DNA of 64,000 nt from Rhodobacter sp. (GTDB taxonomy: Bacteria > Pseudomonadota > Alphaproteobacteria > Rhodobacterales > Rhodobacteraceae). Location of the stretch: assembly GCA_020637515.1 (NCBI GenBank), contig JACKKG010000001.1:2386501-2450500 (forward strand), in the 5' to 3' direction. The notes under the pieces were generated by a model. That model saw only the letters and a list, made by a program, of their open reading frames with translations, did not search any database and had not been told where the DNA came from. This document shows, in pieces, positions 25,475 through 34,775 of the stretch. The position numbers and the translations under genes are program-made. Within the stretch, counting starts at the first letter, position 1, and every line of letters begins with the position of its first letter.

Positions 25475-26728
25475 TCATTCCGCCAGAAGCGCCAGCAGGC
25501 GGGCCTTTTCGCCGTGGTCCGAGGGGTCGGACAAGGCCTGGGCCAGCGCCTCGAGCGAGGCGACGGAATGGCTGGCGCGGAAGGTGTCCACATGGGGCAG
25601 CATGGCGCGGATCCCCTGCGCCCGGGGCGCGAACCCGTCCCAGCGCAGCAACGGATTCAGCCAGATCAGCCGTTTCGCGGACAGGTGCAGGCGCTCCATC
25701 TCGGTGCGCAAGAGCGCGGGGTCGTCGCGGTCCAGCCCGTCGGTGATGAGCAGCACCACCGCGCCCTGACCCAGCACACGGCGCGACCAGTCGCGGTTGA
25801 ACTGGTGCAGGCAGGCGCCGATGCGCGTGCCACCCTGCCAGTCGCGGGCCTCGTGCCCGGCGGCGTTCAGCGCGGCATCCACGTCGCGGGTGCGCAGATG
25901 GCGGGTGATGTTGGTCAGCCGGGTGCCAAAGGTGAAGGCGTGGACCCGCGCCCAGCCCTGGCCCTGCCGGTTGGCGACCGCGTGCACGAAATGCAGCACC
26001 ATGCGCGAATAGCTGGCCATCGAGCCCGAGATGTCGCACAGCACCACCAGCGCCGGCCAGCGGGTGGCGGGCTTTCGGTGCGCCAGGGTCAGAACCTCGC
26101 CGCCGGTGCGCAGCGCCCCGCGCAGCGTGCGGCGCGGATCGGGCCGGCGGCCGCGCGGATCGGCGGTCAGGCGACGGGTGGGCAGCGGGCGGACCGGCAG
26201 CGCCAGACGCGACAGCATCCGCCGGGCACGGGCCGCTTCCGCGGCCGACATCTGTTCGAAATCGAGGCTGCGCAACCGTTCGTCGGCCGAGGCGGTCTGC
26301 GTTGCATCGACCTCGATCCGCGGGTCGTCGGGGTCGGTGTCGTCGGAACCGGCAGGCGGTGGCGGGTCGATCCCGTCGAGCAGGGCTTCGGCGGCGCGTT
26401 TCGCGGCCGAGGCGGCGACCTCTTCCTCCTGCACGCCGCGGATGGCGGGGAGCATCAGCGCCATCATGTGTTCCATGTAGCGCGGATCGCGCCAGAACAG
26501 GCGAAAGACCTGGGCAAAGACCTGCCGTTCCTCGGGGCGCGAGACGAAGACCGCGTGCAGCGTCCAGTAGAAATCCTGCTTCGAGGTGAAGCCAGCCGCG
26601 GCGACGGCCTCGATCGCGGTCAGCACGCGGCCGGGGCCGACCGGCAGCCCGGCCTTGCGCAGCGCGCGCGCGAAATGCGTCAGGTTCTGGGTCAGCCTGG
26701 GGCTGTCGGGCAGCGCAAGGGCCGTCAT
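25475..26728 (-). CDS. CoxE-like VWA-domain protein
   Basis: 417-residue protein. The N-terminal helical part (LTQNLTHFARALRKAGLPVGPG) is typical of CoxE. An acidic linker at about 120-150 (DPPPPAGSDDTDPDD) and an arginine-rich segment (RRTLRGALRTGGEVL) follow, then a C-terminal VWA domain with an intact MIDAS DISGSM (Asp232) and TDGLDRDDP. CoxE works with the MoxR ATPase CoxD in cluster maturation of CO dehydrogenase and related molybdenum enzymes. ATG 26728 is preferred because the longer frame (to 26794) overlaps the AAA+ gene; no strong ribosome site is seen at either. Confidence 0.9.
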   Translation of the reverse strand: MTALALPDSPRLTQNLTHFARALRKAGLPVGPGRVLTAIEAVAAAGFTSKQDFYWTLHAVFVSRPEERQVFAQVFRLFWRDPRYMEHMMALMLPAIRGVQEEEVAASAAKRAAEALLDGIDPPPPAGSDDTDPDDPRIEVDATQTASADERLRSLDFEQMSAAEAARARRMLSRLALPVRPLPTRRLTADPRGRRPDPRRTLRGALRTGGEVLTLAHRKPATRWPALVVLCDISGSMASYSRMVLHFVHAVANRQGQGWARVHAFTFGTRLTNITRHLRTRDVDAALNAAGHEARDWQGGTRIGACLHQFNRDWSRRVLGQGAVVLLITDGLDRDDPALLRTEMERLHLSAKRLIWLNPLLRWDGFAPRAQGIRAMLPHVDTFRASHSVASLEALAQALSDPSDHGEKARLLALLAE

Positions 26729-26759
26729 GACGGGCTGCCCGTGGCGCGCGCCGGGGCGG

Positions 26760-27668
26760 TCATGCCGGGGCCAGCGCCTTGCGCGTTTCGTCAAGGAGTT
26801 TGCGCGCTTCCGAGCCCTGGATGCGGGCGATGTCGTCCTGGTATTTCAAGATCGCGCCAAGCGTGTCGGCGATCACCTCGGGGGACAGGCTGATGACATC
26901 GAGCGCGAGCAGGCATTTGGCCCAGTCGATGGTTTCGGCCACGCCGGGTTTCTTGAACAGGTCCTCGGTGCGCAGGCGCTGGACGAAGGCCACGACCTCG
27001 CGGCTGAGGGTCTCGGCAGCTTCCGGCACGCGCGCCGCGAGGATCTCGGCCTCGCGCGCGAAATCGGGGTAATCGACCCAGTGATAGAGGCAGCGGCGTT
27101 TCAGCGCGTCGTGCACCTCGCGCGTGCGGTTCGAGGTCAGGATGACGATCGGCGCGGCCGGGGCCTTGACGGTGCCGAGTTCGGGGATCGTGACCTGAAA
27201 GTCGCTGAGGGCCTCCAGCAGGAAGGCCTCGAAGGGTTCGTCGGTGCGGTCGATTTCGTCGATCAGCAGCACCGGCGGGCCGCCGGGCTGGTCGCGCATC
27301 GCTTGCAGCAGCGGGCGTTCGATCAGGAAGTCGGGGCCGAAGAGGTCGCGGGTCAGCGTCTCGCGGTCGCGGTCGCCGGTGGCCTCGGCGGTGCGGATCG
27401 CAACCATTTGCGCGGCAAAGTTCCACTCGTAGACGGCGCTGGCCGCGTCCAGCCCTTCGTAGCATTGCAGCCGGATCAGGCGCCGGCCCAGGGCGGCGGC
27501 GAGGGCCTTGGCGATCTCGGTCTTGCCGGTGCCGGCCTCGCCTTCCAGGAACAGCGGGCGGCCCAGTTTCAGCGCCAGGAAAGTGACGGTGGCCAGCGCG
27601 CGGCCACAGACATAGTTCTGACCGGCGAGCAGGGCCTGCACGTCGTCGATGGTGGCGAGTTCGGTCAC
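26760..27668 (-). CDS. CoxD/MoxR-family AAA+ ATPase
   Basis: 302-residue MoxR-group AAA+ protein. Walker A GEAGTGKT is at 43-50 and Walker B VLLIDEID at 133-140, followed by RTDEPFEAFLLEALSDFQVTIPELG (the MoxR insert region), sensor-1 ILTSNRTREVHDALKRRCLYHW with an arginine finger, and a lid domain. YVCGRALATVTFLALKLGRPLFLEG is the CoxD-like opening. The start is GTG 27668. It lies 31 bases upstream of the CoxE-like VWA gene; MoxR/VWA pairs act together as chaperone machines. The pair sits beside XdhC, which points to molybdenum-enzyme maturation. Confidence 0.92.
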   Translation of the reverse strand: MTELATIDDVQALLAGQNYVCGRALATVTFLALKLGRPLFLEGEAGTGKTEIAKALAAALGRRLIRLQCYEGLDAASAVYEWNFAAQMVAIRTAEATGDRDRETLTRDLFGPDFLIERPLLQAMRDQPGGPPVLLIDEIDRTDEPFEAFLLEALSDFQVTIPELGTVKAPAAPIVILTSNRTREVHDALKRRCLYHWVDYPDFAREAEILAARVPEAAETLSREVVAFVQRLRTEDLFKKPGVAETIDWAKCLLALDVISLSPEVIADTLGAILKYQDDIARIQGSEARKLLDETRKALAPA

Positions 27669-27774
27669 GCGAGCCCCCTCTCACATGGGAATGGGGCCAT
27701 GCTGGAGAGGCGGCGCGCGGGGGTCAAGCGGTGGCGCGACGGGATGCGACCAATGGACAGGTTCGGCGCCGGAC

Positions 27775-29982
27775 TCAGCGCGCGGCCTCGGCGACGAAAC
27801 GTTTCAGCAATCCGGTGTCCACGGGCTTGTAAAGCAGCGGAACACCGGCCCGCGCGGCCTTCAGGCGCAGGGGTTCGGCGCGGGTGGCCGACAGCAGGCG
27901 CGCGGGCAGCGGGCCGTGTCGGGCGTGCAGCCGCTGCATCAGCGCCAGGCCCGCCTCTTCGCCACCGGGCAGCGCGTCGATCAGCACGAAATCGGGGGCC
28001 AGGCCGATCTCGTCGATCAGCGCCAGGGCTTCGGCCGGGTCGGGGGCGTCCAGCACGCTGATCCCCCATCCGTCAAGGAGATGGGTCAGGGCGCGGCGCA
28101 TGTCGGGATCGGCGGCCACCAGCAGCCCGATCAGGTCGCGGGGCGGCAAGGCGGCGGGATCGGTTGGTTCAGCCGTGGTCGCGTGGGGCGCCGGCGCATC
28201 GGCCGCCGCGCCCAGGTGCAGCACAAAGCGCGATCCGCGCCCGACCCGCGAATCGAGCGTGACCACATGCCCGAGCAGCGCCGTGGCGCGTTCGACGATG
28301 GCCAGCCCCAGACCCATCCCCTCGGACGCCGAGGCGCGGGCGTTCAGACGGTGGAATTCGCGGAAGATCGCCTCGCGTTCGGTTTCGGGGATGCCGGGGC
28401 CGGTGTCGGTGATCTCGACCCGCAGTCCGGCCGCGCCCTTGCGCACCCCGATCAGCACGCCGCCCGTGCGGGTATAGCGCAGCGCGTTGCCAATGAGGTT
28501 CTGCAAGATGCGCCGCAGCCAGGTCGGATCGGACAGCACCACGCCCGACCCGGCCCTCAGGCGCAGGCGCAGCCCCTTGGCAGCGGCCAGCGGGGCGAAT
28601 TCCTGCGTCAGGCGCGCCAGCAGCGGGGCCAGCGGCACCGGCGTCAGCGGCACCTCGAGCCGGCCGCTCTCCAGCCGCGAGATGTCGAGCAGGGCGTCGA
28701 GGATCGTCTCGACCGACTCGAGGGCCGAGCGGGTCTTGTCCAGGGCCTCGATCGCGCGAGGCGCCAGACCGGCATCCTCGATCGAGGCGAGGAACAGCTT
28801 GGCGGCCGAGAGCGGTTGCAGCAGGTCGTGCGAGGCGGCGGCGACAAAGCGCGCGCGCGTCGCGTTGGCGCGTTCGGCGCGGCCCAGCGCCTCGCCCAGT
28901 TCCAGGGTGCGGGCTGCCACCCGGGCCTCGAGTGTTTCGTTGGCGCGGCTCAGCGCGGCAATGGCGCGCCGTTCGCTGGTTACATCGGTGAACGAGATGA
29001 CGAAGCCGCCGTCGGGCATTTCCTGCACGAACATGTCCAGGATCGCGTCGGCGTCGCGGGTGATGGTGACGCGCAGCGGCGCCCGGTCGATCCGTCGCTG
29101 CACCCAGTCGCGCAAGTCCCGCGCCTGCAGGCCGCCGGCGGCGCGCAGATGTTCGGTCATGCCCTCGACCAGATCGTCGAACGCCAGGCCAAGGCGGAAC
29201 CGCGTGCGGTGGATGGCCAACAATTCGGCCGCGCGGTCGTTCCAGCCGATCAGCCGCGCATCGCTGTCGAAAATGCACACGCCCTGGCTGATGTGATCGA
29301 GCGTCGCGCGCACGACCCGCGCCTGATCGTCCAGAAGCCGCCCCCGCGCGGCGCGTTCGGCGCGCAGGATGTCGGTGATGTCGGTCTGCAAGATGACCGT
29401 GCCGCCGTCGCGGGTGCGATGTTCGGACACCTGCAACCAGCGGTCCCCGGTCAGCGCCACGGTGAAGACCACGCTGCGGTCCTGATGGCGGCGCAGCCTT
29501 TGCAGCGCCCAGTCCTGCGCCGTCACGCCCTGAGGCAGCGACAACTGGCCCGAGCGGCTGACCAGTTCGACGTATCCCGCGAAATTCAGACCCGGTTTCA
29601 GGAAGGGGCGAATATCCTGCAATTGCAGGCCAAAGCGCGAGTTGCTCAGCACCAGCACGTCGTTCGCATCGAACAGGCCGAACCCTTCGCGCACCGTCTC
29701 GATGGCGTCGGTCAGGTTGCGGCGCGCGGCCTCGGCTTCGCGGTTGGCGGCGGCGAGATGCGCGTTCGAGACGTGGAGCAGATCGAGCGCGTCGCCCAGC
29801 TCGCGGGTCCGCACGCGGATCTGATCCTCGAGCAGGGCGGCGCGTTCGAACTGGGCATAGGACGCTTCGGACAGGTCGGTGTCGCGTTCGACGCGGCGCA
29901 TCAACACCTCGGCGATCGCCTTGAGTTTGGCGATCTGCCGACCGGGCGGGTCGGCGGGGTTGACCAGATCCTCGGCGCTCAT
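27775..29982 (-). CDS. PAS-containing hybrid sensor histidine kinase
   Basis: 735-residue soluble kinase with no membrane segment. An N-terminal coiled coil (40-90), a PAS domain (about 91-205, ETVREGFGLFDANDVLVLSN), a second PAS (about 225-335, LDHISQGVCIFDSDARLIGWN) and a coiled linker precede the H-box ASHDLLQPL with His385. Next come the N-box LQNLIGNALRYT, G1 DTGPGIPE, G2 GMGLGL and a C-terminal receiver (617-735) with Asp669 and Lys719. The receiver acidic pocket reads AADPD instead of the usual paired acids. The layout resembles NahK/ErcS-type kinases paired with FIST proteins. Its ATG overlaps the FIST gene stop by four bases. No separate response regulator is adjacent. Confidence 0.9.
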   Translation of the reverse strand: MSAEDLVNPADPPGRQIAKLKAIAEVLMRRVERDTDLSEASYAQFERAALLEDQIRVRTRELGDALDLLHVSNAHLAAANREAEAARRNLTDAIETVREGFGLFDANDVLVLSNSRFGLQLQDIRPFLKPGLNFAGYVELVSRSGQLSLPQGVTAQDWALQRLRRHQDRSVVFTVALTGDRWLQVSEHRTRDGGTVILQTDITDILRAERAARGRLLDDQARVVRATLDHISQGVCIFDSDARLIGWNDRAAELLAIHRTRFRLGLAFDDLVEGMTEHLRAAGGLQARDLRDWVQRRIDRAPLRVTITRDADAILDMFVQEMPDGGFVISFTDVTSERRAIAALSRANETLEARVAARTLELGEALGRAERANATRARFVAAASHDLLQPLSAAKLFLASIEDAGLAPRAIEALDKTRSALESVETILDALLDISRLESGRLEVPLTPVPLAPLLARLTQEFAPLAAAKGLRLRLRAGSGVVLSDPTWLRRILQNLIGNALRYTRTGGVLIGVRKGAAGLRVEITDTGPGIPETEREAIFREFHRLNARASASEGMGLGLAIVERATALLGHVVTLDSRVGRGSRFVLHLGAAADAPAPHATTAEPTDPAALPPRDLIGLLVAADPDMRRALTHLLDGWGISVLDAPDPAEALALIDEIGLAPDFVLIDALPGGEEAGLALMQRLHARHGPLPARLLSATRAEPLRLKAARAGVPLLYKPVDTGLLKRFVAEAAR

Positions 29983-31133
29983 GCCGGGTCCGGGGTGGCG
30001 GCGGGCGGCGGATACAGCGCCACCCCCGTCAGCGTCTGGTTGACATGCATCCCGTTCAACTGCTCGCCATAGGTCGAAAAGCCGGTGACCCGGTGGGCGC
30101 GAAACAGCGCCGAGATGTGGCCTGACAACTGCTTTTCCTGCGCCTCCATGCGGCGCAGGACGCAGTCGCAGGCCAGGATTGCGGCCGGGGCGCGCGTCCC
30201 GGCGATGTCGGCGAGGGCGCGGCCCAGGTGGTCGGTCATGTCCTCGGCCTCGGCCAGGGTCAGGACCAGCCCGTCGTCGATGGCGGAAAAGAAGATCAGG
30301 TCGCCCGTCTGTTCGTCCACCTGCCGGATCGAGCGCACGTGATGGCGCCCACCGATGCGCACGACGACCGGATGCGCGGCAAAGGTGAAGGGCGTCAGTT
30401 GCGCGGGGTCCTTGCCCAGAAGCCGGGCGTATTCGCGCGCGGCGGGTTCGGCGTTGATGGTGTGCACGACGCGGCGCGAGGGGTCGGCGCCCGTCACCAC
30501 CATGCGCCGTCCGGTGGGGCGGAAATGGTCGAACTTGAACACCCGGACGGGGCAGTCGGTGCGCACCACGGCCGCCACCGCCGCATTGCGCAACGCCCGC
30601 CCGTCGCTGAAGACGAAGGTTTCCAGGAACCGCGTGCCATCCGCCGCCGAGCCGCCGAACAGCGGCGTCGCCCCGAGGCCGGGCGCCAGGGTCGAGGCCA
30701 GCGCGTCCTCGCGCGCGCTGAGCCCGTCCACCAGCAGGAACACGAAATCATGGTCCCAGCGCGGCACGAGGCGGGCCAGCGTGGTGCGGGCGCGGATCAG
30801 GTCGCCAATCACGGCCTGCGTGTCGAACCCACCCAGATCGGGGATCGTCAGGATCTCGGCGCGGAAGTGTTGCGCGGGCAGGGCCGTGGCGACAATCAGC
30901 CCCTCGGCATAGCCTTGCGCACCGATCTCGCCGGCGGTGGTGCAGCCGATCACCGGGATCGGCGCCAGCCTGTCCGTGAGCGCGCGCACCAGCGCCGCCA
31001 GATCGGGCACCCGGGGCGAGGCGAAGATCACCACCAGCGCAAAGGGGCCGGGCCCCAGCGCCGCCGCCAGCGCCGCCGCCGCGTCGGGGTCGGTGGCGGA
31101 TACCTCGGCCGTGCGGATCAACGGTTCGTCCAT
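29979..31133 (-). CDS. FIST-domain sensory protein
   Basis: 384-residue protein made of FIST N (about 25-220) and FIST C (about 225-370) domains, a signal-input module predicted to bind small ligands such as amino acids. Visible are LVVIFASPRVPDLAALVRAL and VIGCTTAGEIGAQGYAEGLIVAT in the N part, LFGGSAADGTRFLETFVF, and the C part ending CDCVLRRMEAQEKQLSGHISALFRAHRVTGFSTYGEQLNGMHVNQTLTG (shown in the family as ...GF.TyGE). It overlaps the start of the hybrid kinase by four bases, so both are made together and the FIST protein is likely the kinase's sensor partner. Cytoplasmic. The ligand is unknown. Confidence 0.88.
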   Translation of the reverse strand: MDEPLIRTAEVSATDPDAAAALAAALGPGPFALVVIFASPRVPDLAALVRALTDRLAPIPVIGCTTAGEIGAQGYAEGLIVATALPAQHFRAEILTIPDLGGFDTQAVIGDLIRARTTLARLVPRWDHDFVFLLVDGLSAREDALASTLAPGLGATPLFGGSAADGTRFLETFVFSDGRALRNAAVAAVVRTDCPVRVFKFDHFRPTGRRMVVTGADPSRRVVHTINAEPAAREYARLLGKDPAQLTPFTFAAHPVVVRIGGRHHVRSIRQVDEQTGDLIFFSAIDDGLVLTLAEAEDMTDHLGRALADIAGTRAPAAILACDCVLRRMEAQEKQLSGHISALFRAHRVTGFSTYGEQLNGMHVNQTLTGVALYPPPAATPDPA

Positions 31134-31210
31134 GGCCGTGCTGCGCTCCTTGCGGCCGCCTGTTGGTGCGAGGCGCCGAGGCTAGGGCCGGGTCGGGCGA
31201 TTGTCCAGCG

Positions 31211-31831
31211 TCAGCCCTTGCGCGCGACGATGAACCGGGCGGGCGGCGCGGCGGGATAGTTGCCGGTCTCGACGATCTGGAACCCGGCGTCCGCGATCTG
31301 CCGCTCAAGCCGTTCGATGGACAGGAAATTGACCCAGGGCGCGCGGCCGATCAGCCGCATCGCCGCGATCACCGGCTGCAACAGCCGGTAGCGCCCGCTC
31401 AGGCAGGCGGTTTTCGTGATGAACAGGCCGCCCGGCTTCAACAGCGCGTGGGCGTGGGCTGCCTCGGCCCCGGGATCGCGGGTCAGGTGCAGCAGGTTGA
31501 AGGCCAGCACCGCGTCATAGGGGCCCGGGCCCAGCGCCGCGTCGCCCAGCGCGCCCTGCACGCAGGTCACGTTGCCGATGCCCGCGGCGGCCAGTTTCTC
31601 GCGGCCGATGGTCACCATCCCGGCGGCGATGTCCGAGGCGGTGATCGCGGCGACATGGGGCGCCAGCCGGATCGCGGTCGAGGCGGTTCCGCAACCGACC
31701 TCGAGCACCCGGTCGCCAGGGCGCAGATGGGCGCGGGTGCGGGTCAGCGTGGTTTCCCAGGCGTCCGGGTTGGCGACGGGTCGGGCCGCGTAGGCGCGGG
31801 CGACACGATCCCAGAAAGCAGCGTCGGTCAT
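31211..31831 (-). CDS. Class I SAM-dependent methyltransferase
   Basis: 206-residue methyltransferase with motif I VLEVGCGTASTAIRLAP, an acidic loop ITASDIAAGM, motif II LGPGPYDAVLAFNLLHL and motif III LLKPGGLFITKT. The domain is the UbiE/BioC-like type acting on a small molecule; the substrate cannot be read from sequence. AGACCCGCC lies before ATG 31831, a weak ribosome site. It is divergent from a LysR gene, with about 90 bases between the starts, so the LysR may regulate it. Confidence 0.85.
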   Translation of the reverse strand: MTDAAFWDRVARAYAARPVANPDAWETTLTRTRAHLRPGDRVLEVGCGTASTAIRLAPHVAAITASDIAAGMVTIGREKLAAAGIGNVTCVQGALGDAALGPGPYDAVLAFNLLHLTRDPGAEAAHAHALLKPGGLFITKTACLSGRYRLLQPVIAAMRLIGRAPWVNFLSIERLERQIADAGFQIVETGNYPAAPPARFIVARKG

Positions 31832-31921
31832 GGCGGGTCTCCGTTGGGTGAGACGGGGCTATAGCCTGCGCCGGATCAAAAGAGAATTGCATGGATTGGC
31901 ATGGATGCTATGCAGGTTTGC

Positions 31922-32827
31922 ATGAATTGGTCCGCCATCGCCTTTGACTGGAACCAGGCCCGCGCCTTTCTGGCGGCGGCCGAGGAGGGCAGCTATTCCG
32001 CCGCGGCGCGGGCGCTGGGTCTGGCCCAGCCGACACTGGGGCGGCAGATCGCGGCGCTGGAGCGGTCGCTGGGCGTCGCACTGTTCGAACGGATCGGCCG
32101 CGGGGTGGTGCTGACGCCGGCAGGGGCGGATCTGCGGGCGCATGTGCGGGCGATGGCCGACGCGGCGGCGCGGGTTGCGCTGGTCGCGGCCGGGCAGGCC
32201 GAGGATGTGGCGGGCTCTGTCAGCCTGTCGGCCAGCGATGCGATGGCGGCCTATGTGCTGCCCGAAATCGTGGACGGGCTGCGGCGGCGCCAGCCGGAGA
32301 TCCATCTGCGGCTGGTGGTGACCAACGCGCTGAGCGACCTGCTGCGGCGCGAGGCGGATATCGCGCTGCGTCATGTCCGGCCGCGCGAACCCGATCTGGT
32401 GGCGCGTCGGATCGACGCGGGGCGCGCGTATCTTTATGCCGCGCCGTCCTTTCTGGCGCGGCACGGCCTGCCCGCGGATGTGGCGGCGCTGCGCGGCCTG
32501 CCCTTTGTCGGCCTGATCGATCCCGATCGCATGGCGCCCTTGTTGCAGGGCCACGGGCTGCCGGTGACGGCGGCGGATATTCCGCTGACCTCGGACAGTT
32601 CGGTCGCGGGATGGGAGATGGTCCGGCGTGGCCTGGGCATCGGGCTGATGTTCGAGCGCATCGCCCGCATGACGCCCGATGTCGCGCGCATCGTGCCCGG
32701 GTTCGCCGGCGTGCCGGTGGCGTTGTGGCTGACGACGCACCGCGACCTGCACCGCTCGCGCCGCATCCGGCTGGTGTTCGACCACCTGGCCGAGGCGCTG
32801 TCTGGCCCGGGCGCGGCACCGGATTGA
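31922..32827 (+). CDS. LysR-family transcriptional regulator
   Basis: 301-residue LysR-type regulator with an N-terminal winged helix (DWNQARAFLAAAEEGSYSAAARALGLAQPTLGRQIAALE) and an effector domain opening GSVSLSASDAMAAYVLPEIV. Three in-frame ATGs lie close together (31901, 31910, 31922); 31922 gives the typical N-terminus but has only CAGG upstream, so the start is uncertain. The region before it contains the word GCATG three times, at about 31889-31923, which may be part of an operator. It is divergent from the methyltransferase. A repeat copy and a very strong hairpin follow. Confidence 0.85.
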   Translation: MNWSAIAFDWNQARAFLAAAEEGSYSAAARALGLAQPTLGRQIAALERSLGVALFERIGRGVVLTPAGADLRAHVRAMADAAARVALVAAGQAEDVAGSVSLSASDAMAAYVLPEIVDGLRRRQPEIHLRLVVTNALSDLLRREADIALRHVRPREPDLVARRIDAGRAYLYAAPSFLARHGLPADVAALRGLPFVGLIDPDRMAPLLQGHGLPVTAADIPLTSDSSVAGWEMVRRGLGIGLMFERIARMTPDVARIVPGFAGVPVALWLTTHRDLHRSRRIRLVFDHLAEALSGPGAAPD

Positions 32828-32908
32828 CGCGGGGCGCGCGTTTTGTCGGATCGGGGGGGTGTTTCGCCCTCGGCCGGGAGGCTTCCAGCCTCCAGCCCTC
32901 GGGCGACC

Positions 32909-32960
32909 CGCCGGGGGGCGCTGCCCCCCGGACCCCCCGGGATATTTCCGGCACAAAGAT
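32909..32960 (+). repeat. Composite intergenic repeat, copy F
   Basis: Hairpin CCGGGGGG/CCCCCCGG, separator CGGACCCCCC, then the tail GATATTTCCGGCACAAAGA at about 32941-32959, identical to copy B. The TTTTCCA-loop hairpin is missing. It lies 80 bases after the LysR stop and is oriented with that gene. Confidence 0.68.
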
Positions 32961-32961
32961 G

Positions 32962-33001
32962 GGGGGCGGCGGCGCCCTTGGTTTTTGGCGCCGCCGCCCC
33001 C
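32962..33001. terminator. Strong bidirectional terminator hairpin
   Basis: Perfect 15-base stem GGGGGCGGCGGCGCC with its complement and loop CTTGGTTTTT, between the convergent LysR and aminotransferase genes, directly after repeat copy F. Confidence 0.7.
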
Positions 33002-33049
33002 GTCGCCGCCCCCGTCATGGGGAGGTGTTGCAGGTTGCCCGGCGTGCGG

Positions 33050-34252
33050 TCAGGCGAGGCCCTTGCAGAAGGTCTGGATGCGGGTGCAGGCCTCGGTCAG
33101 GGCGGCGTCCGAGGTGGCGTAGCTCACGCGGAAGTTCGGGCTGAGGCCGAAGGCCGCGCCGAACACCACCGCGACGCCGGTTTCCGCCAGCAGCGCCTTG
33201 GCGAAGACTTCGTCATTCTCTATCCGCGTGCCGCCGGCCGAGGTCTTGCCGATGCAGCCCGAGATGTCGGGATAGACATAGAAGGCGCCTTCGGGTTTGG
33301 GGCAGGTGATGCCGGGCGCTTCGTTCAGCATGTCCACCACCAGGTTGCGGCGGCGCTGGAAGGCCTCGCGGAACGGGCCGAGGAACTCTTGCGGGCCGTT
33401 GAGGGCCTCGAGCGCGGCGTATTGCGACACCGACGAGGGGTTCGAGGTCGATTGCGACTGGATCGTCGCCATCGCCTTGATGAGAGCGACGGGGCCCGCC
33501 GCGTAGCCGATGCGCCAGCCGGTCATGGCATAGGCTTTCGACACGCCGTTGCAGGTGAGGGTGCGGTCGTAGAGGCCGGGTTCCACCTGGGCCGGCGTCA
33601 CGAAGGTGAAATCGTCGAACACCAGGTGCTCATACATGTCGTCGGACATCACCCAGACATGCGGGTGGCGCATCAGCACATCGGTCAGCGCCTTCAACTC
33701 GGTCAAAGCGTAGCCCGCGCCGGTGGGGTTCGACGGCGAGTTGAAGATGAACCATTTGGTCTTTGGGGTGATCGCCGCTTCCAGTTGTTCGGCGGTGATC
33801 TTGAAGTCGGTGTCCAGGCTGGCCTCGACCGGGACGGGGGTGCCGCCGGCGAGCAGCACCATGTCGGGGTAGCTGACCCAGTAGGGCGCGGGGATGATGA
33901 CCTCGTCGCCGGGGTTCAGCGTGGCCATCAGCGCGTTGTAGAGGATCTGCTTGCCGCCAGTGCCGACGCTGACCTGCTGTGGGGTGTAGGTCAGGCCGTT
34001 CTCGCGCAGGAATTTGGCGCAAATCGCCTGTTTCAGCTCCGGAATGCCATCCACGGCGGTGTATTTCGTGCGGCCGGCGTCGATCGCGGCCTTGGCGGCG
34101 TCCTTGATGTTCTGCGGCGTGTCGAAATCGGGTTCGCCCGCGCCCAGGCCGATGACGTCCTTGCCGGCGGCCTTCATCTCGGCGGCCATGTTGGTGACGG
34201 CGATGGTGGCCGAGGGTTTCACGCGCAGGATGGTATCGGAAAGGAACGGCAT
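33050..34252 (-). CDS. Aspartate aminotransferase (class I PLP enzyme)
   Basis: 400-residue PLP-dependent aminotransferase of subgroup I-gamma, the usual aspartate/prephenate aminotransferase in alphaproteobacteria. PLP lysine lies in GVSKAYAMTGWRIGY; other marks are IGLGAGEPDFDTP, NSPSNPTGAGY with the PLP-ring asparagine, MSDDMYEHLVFD, and FRVSYATSD with the substrate carboxylate arginine. GGAGGCCCCG precedes ATG 34252. It is divergent from the XRE-sdhE pair. Substrate (aspartate, perhaps also arogenate/prephenate) is by family. Confidence 0.93.
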   Translation of the reverse strand: MPFLSDTILRVKPSATIAVTNMAAEMKAAGKDVIGLGAGEPDFDTPQNIKDAAKAAIDAGRTKYTAVDGIPELKQAICAKFLRENGLTYTPQQVSVGTGGKQILYNALMATLNPGDEVIIPAPYWVSYPDMVLLAGGTPVPVEASLDTDFKITAEQLEAAITPKTKWFIFNSPSNPTGAGYALTELKALTDVLMRHPHVWVMSDDMYEHLVFDDFTFVTPAQVEPGLYDRTLTCNGVSKAYAMTGWRIGYAAGPVALIKAMATIQSQSTSNPSSVSQYAALEALNGPQEFLGPFREAFQRRRNLVVDMLNEAPGITCPKPEGAFYVYPDISGCIGKTSAGGTRIENDEVFAKALLAETGVAVVFGAAFGLSPNFRVSYATSDAALTEACTRIQTFCKGLA

Positions 34253-34370
34253 CGGGGCCTCCGGTTTGTGTTTTCCGGGCCCATCTCTTAGGATGCGCCC
34301 CGATCCCGTTCAAGGGCGAAAGCAGGCGCGGCACGCGCGCCGTATCGCACCGAAAACCAAGGAGGGACGA

Positions 34371-34775
34371 ATGACGGATTCCTGGTACTCCGACGATCAG
34401 GCCACGCTGGGCGACCGGCTGGCGGCGGCTCGCGACGCGGGCGGGCTGACACAGAACGAACTGGCGCAACGCCTGGGCGTGCGCGCCAAGACGCTGCGCG
34501 ATTGGGAGAACGACCTGAGCGAGCCGCGCGCCAACCGTTTGCAGATGCTGGCGGCGCTTCTCGGCGTGTCGCTGCGTTGGCTGCTGACCGGCGAGGGCGA
34601 CGATGTCTCGCCGCCCGGCGCCGACACGCCGCAACCGGACCCGGCGCTGAAACAGGCGCTGTCGGACCTGCGCGCCCTGCGCGGCGAATTGCTGCGCATG
34701 GGGGAAAAGCTGGGACGACTGGAAAAGACCCTGCGGTTGCAGACCGCCCTGGCCCCCGAGGTGCGACGTGAGTGA
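34371..34775 (+). CDS. XRE-family helix-turn-helix regulator
   Basis: 134-residue protein with an N-terminal Cro/CI helix-turn-helix (residues 12-66, LGDRLAAARDAGGLTQNELAQ) and ALLGVSLRWLLTG closing the domain. A short disordered, proline-rich link (VSPPGADTPQPDP) and a C-terminal coiled coil (LSDLRALRGELLRMGEKLGRLEKTL) probably give dimerisation. GGAGGGACGA precedes ATG 34371. Its stop overlaps the GTG of sdhE by eight bases, so the two are translationally coupled. Target unknown. Confidence 0.88.
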   Translation: MTDSWYSDDQATLGDRLAAARDAGGLTQNELAQRLGVRAKTLRDWENDLSEPRANRLQMLAALLGVSLRWLLTGEGDDVSPPGADTPQPDPALKQALSDLRALRGELLRMGEKLGRLEKTLRLQTALAPEVRRE

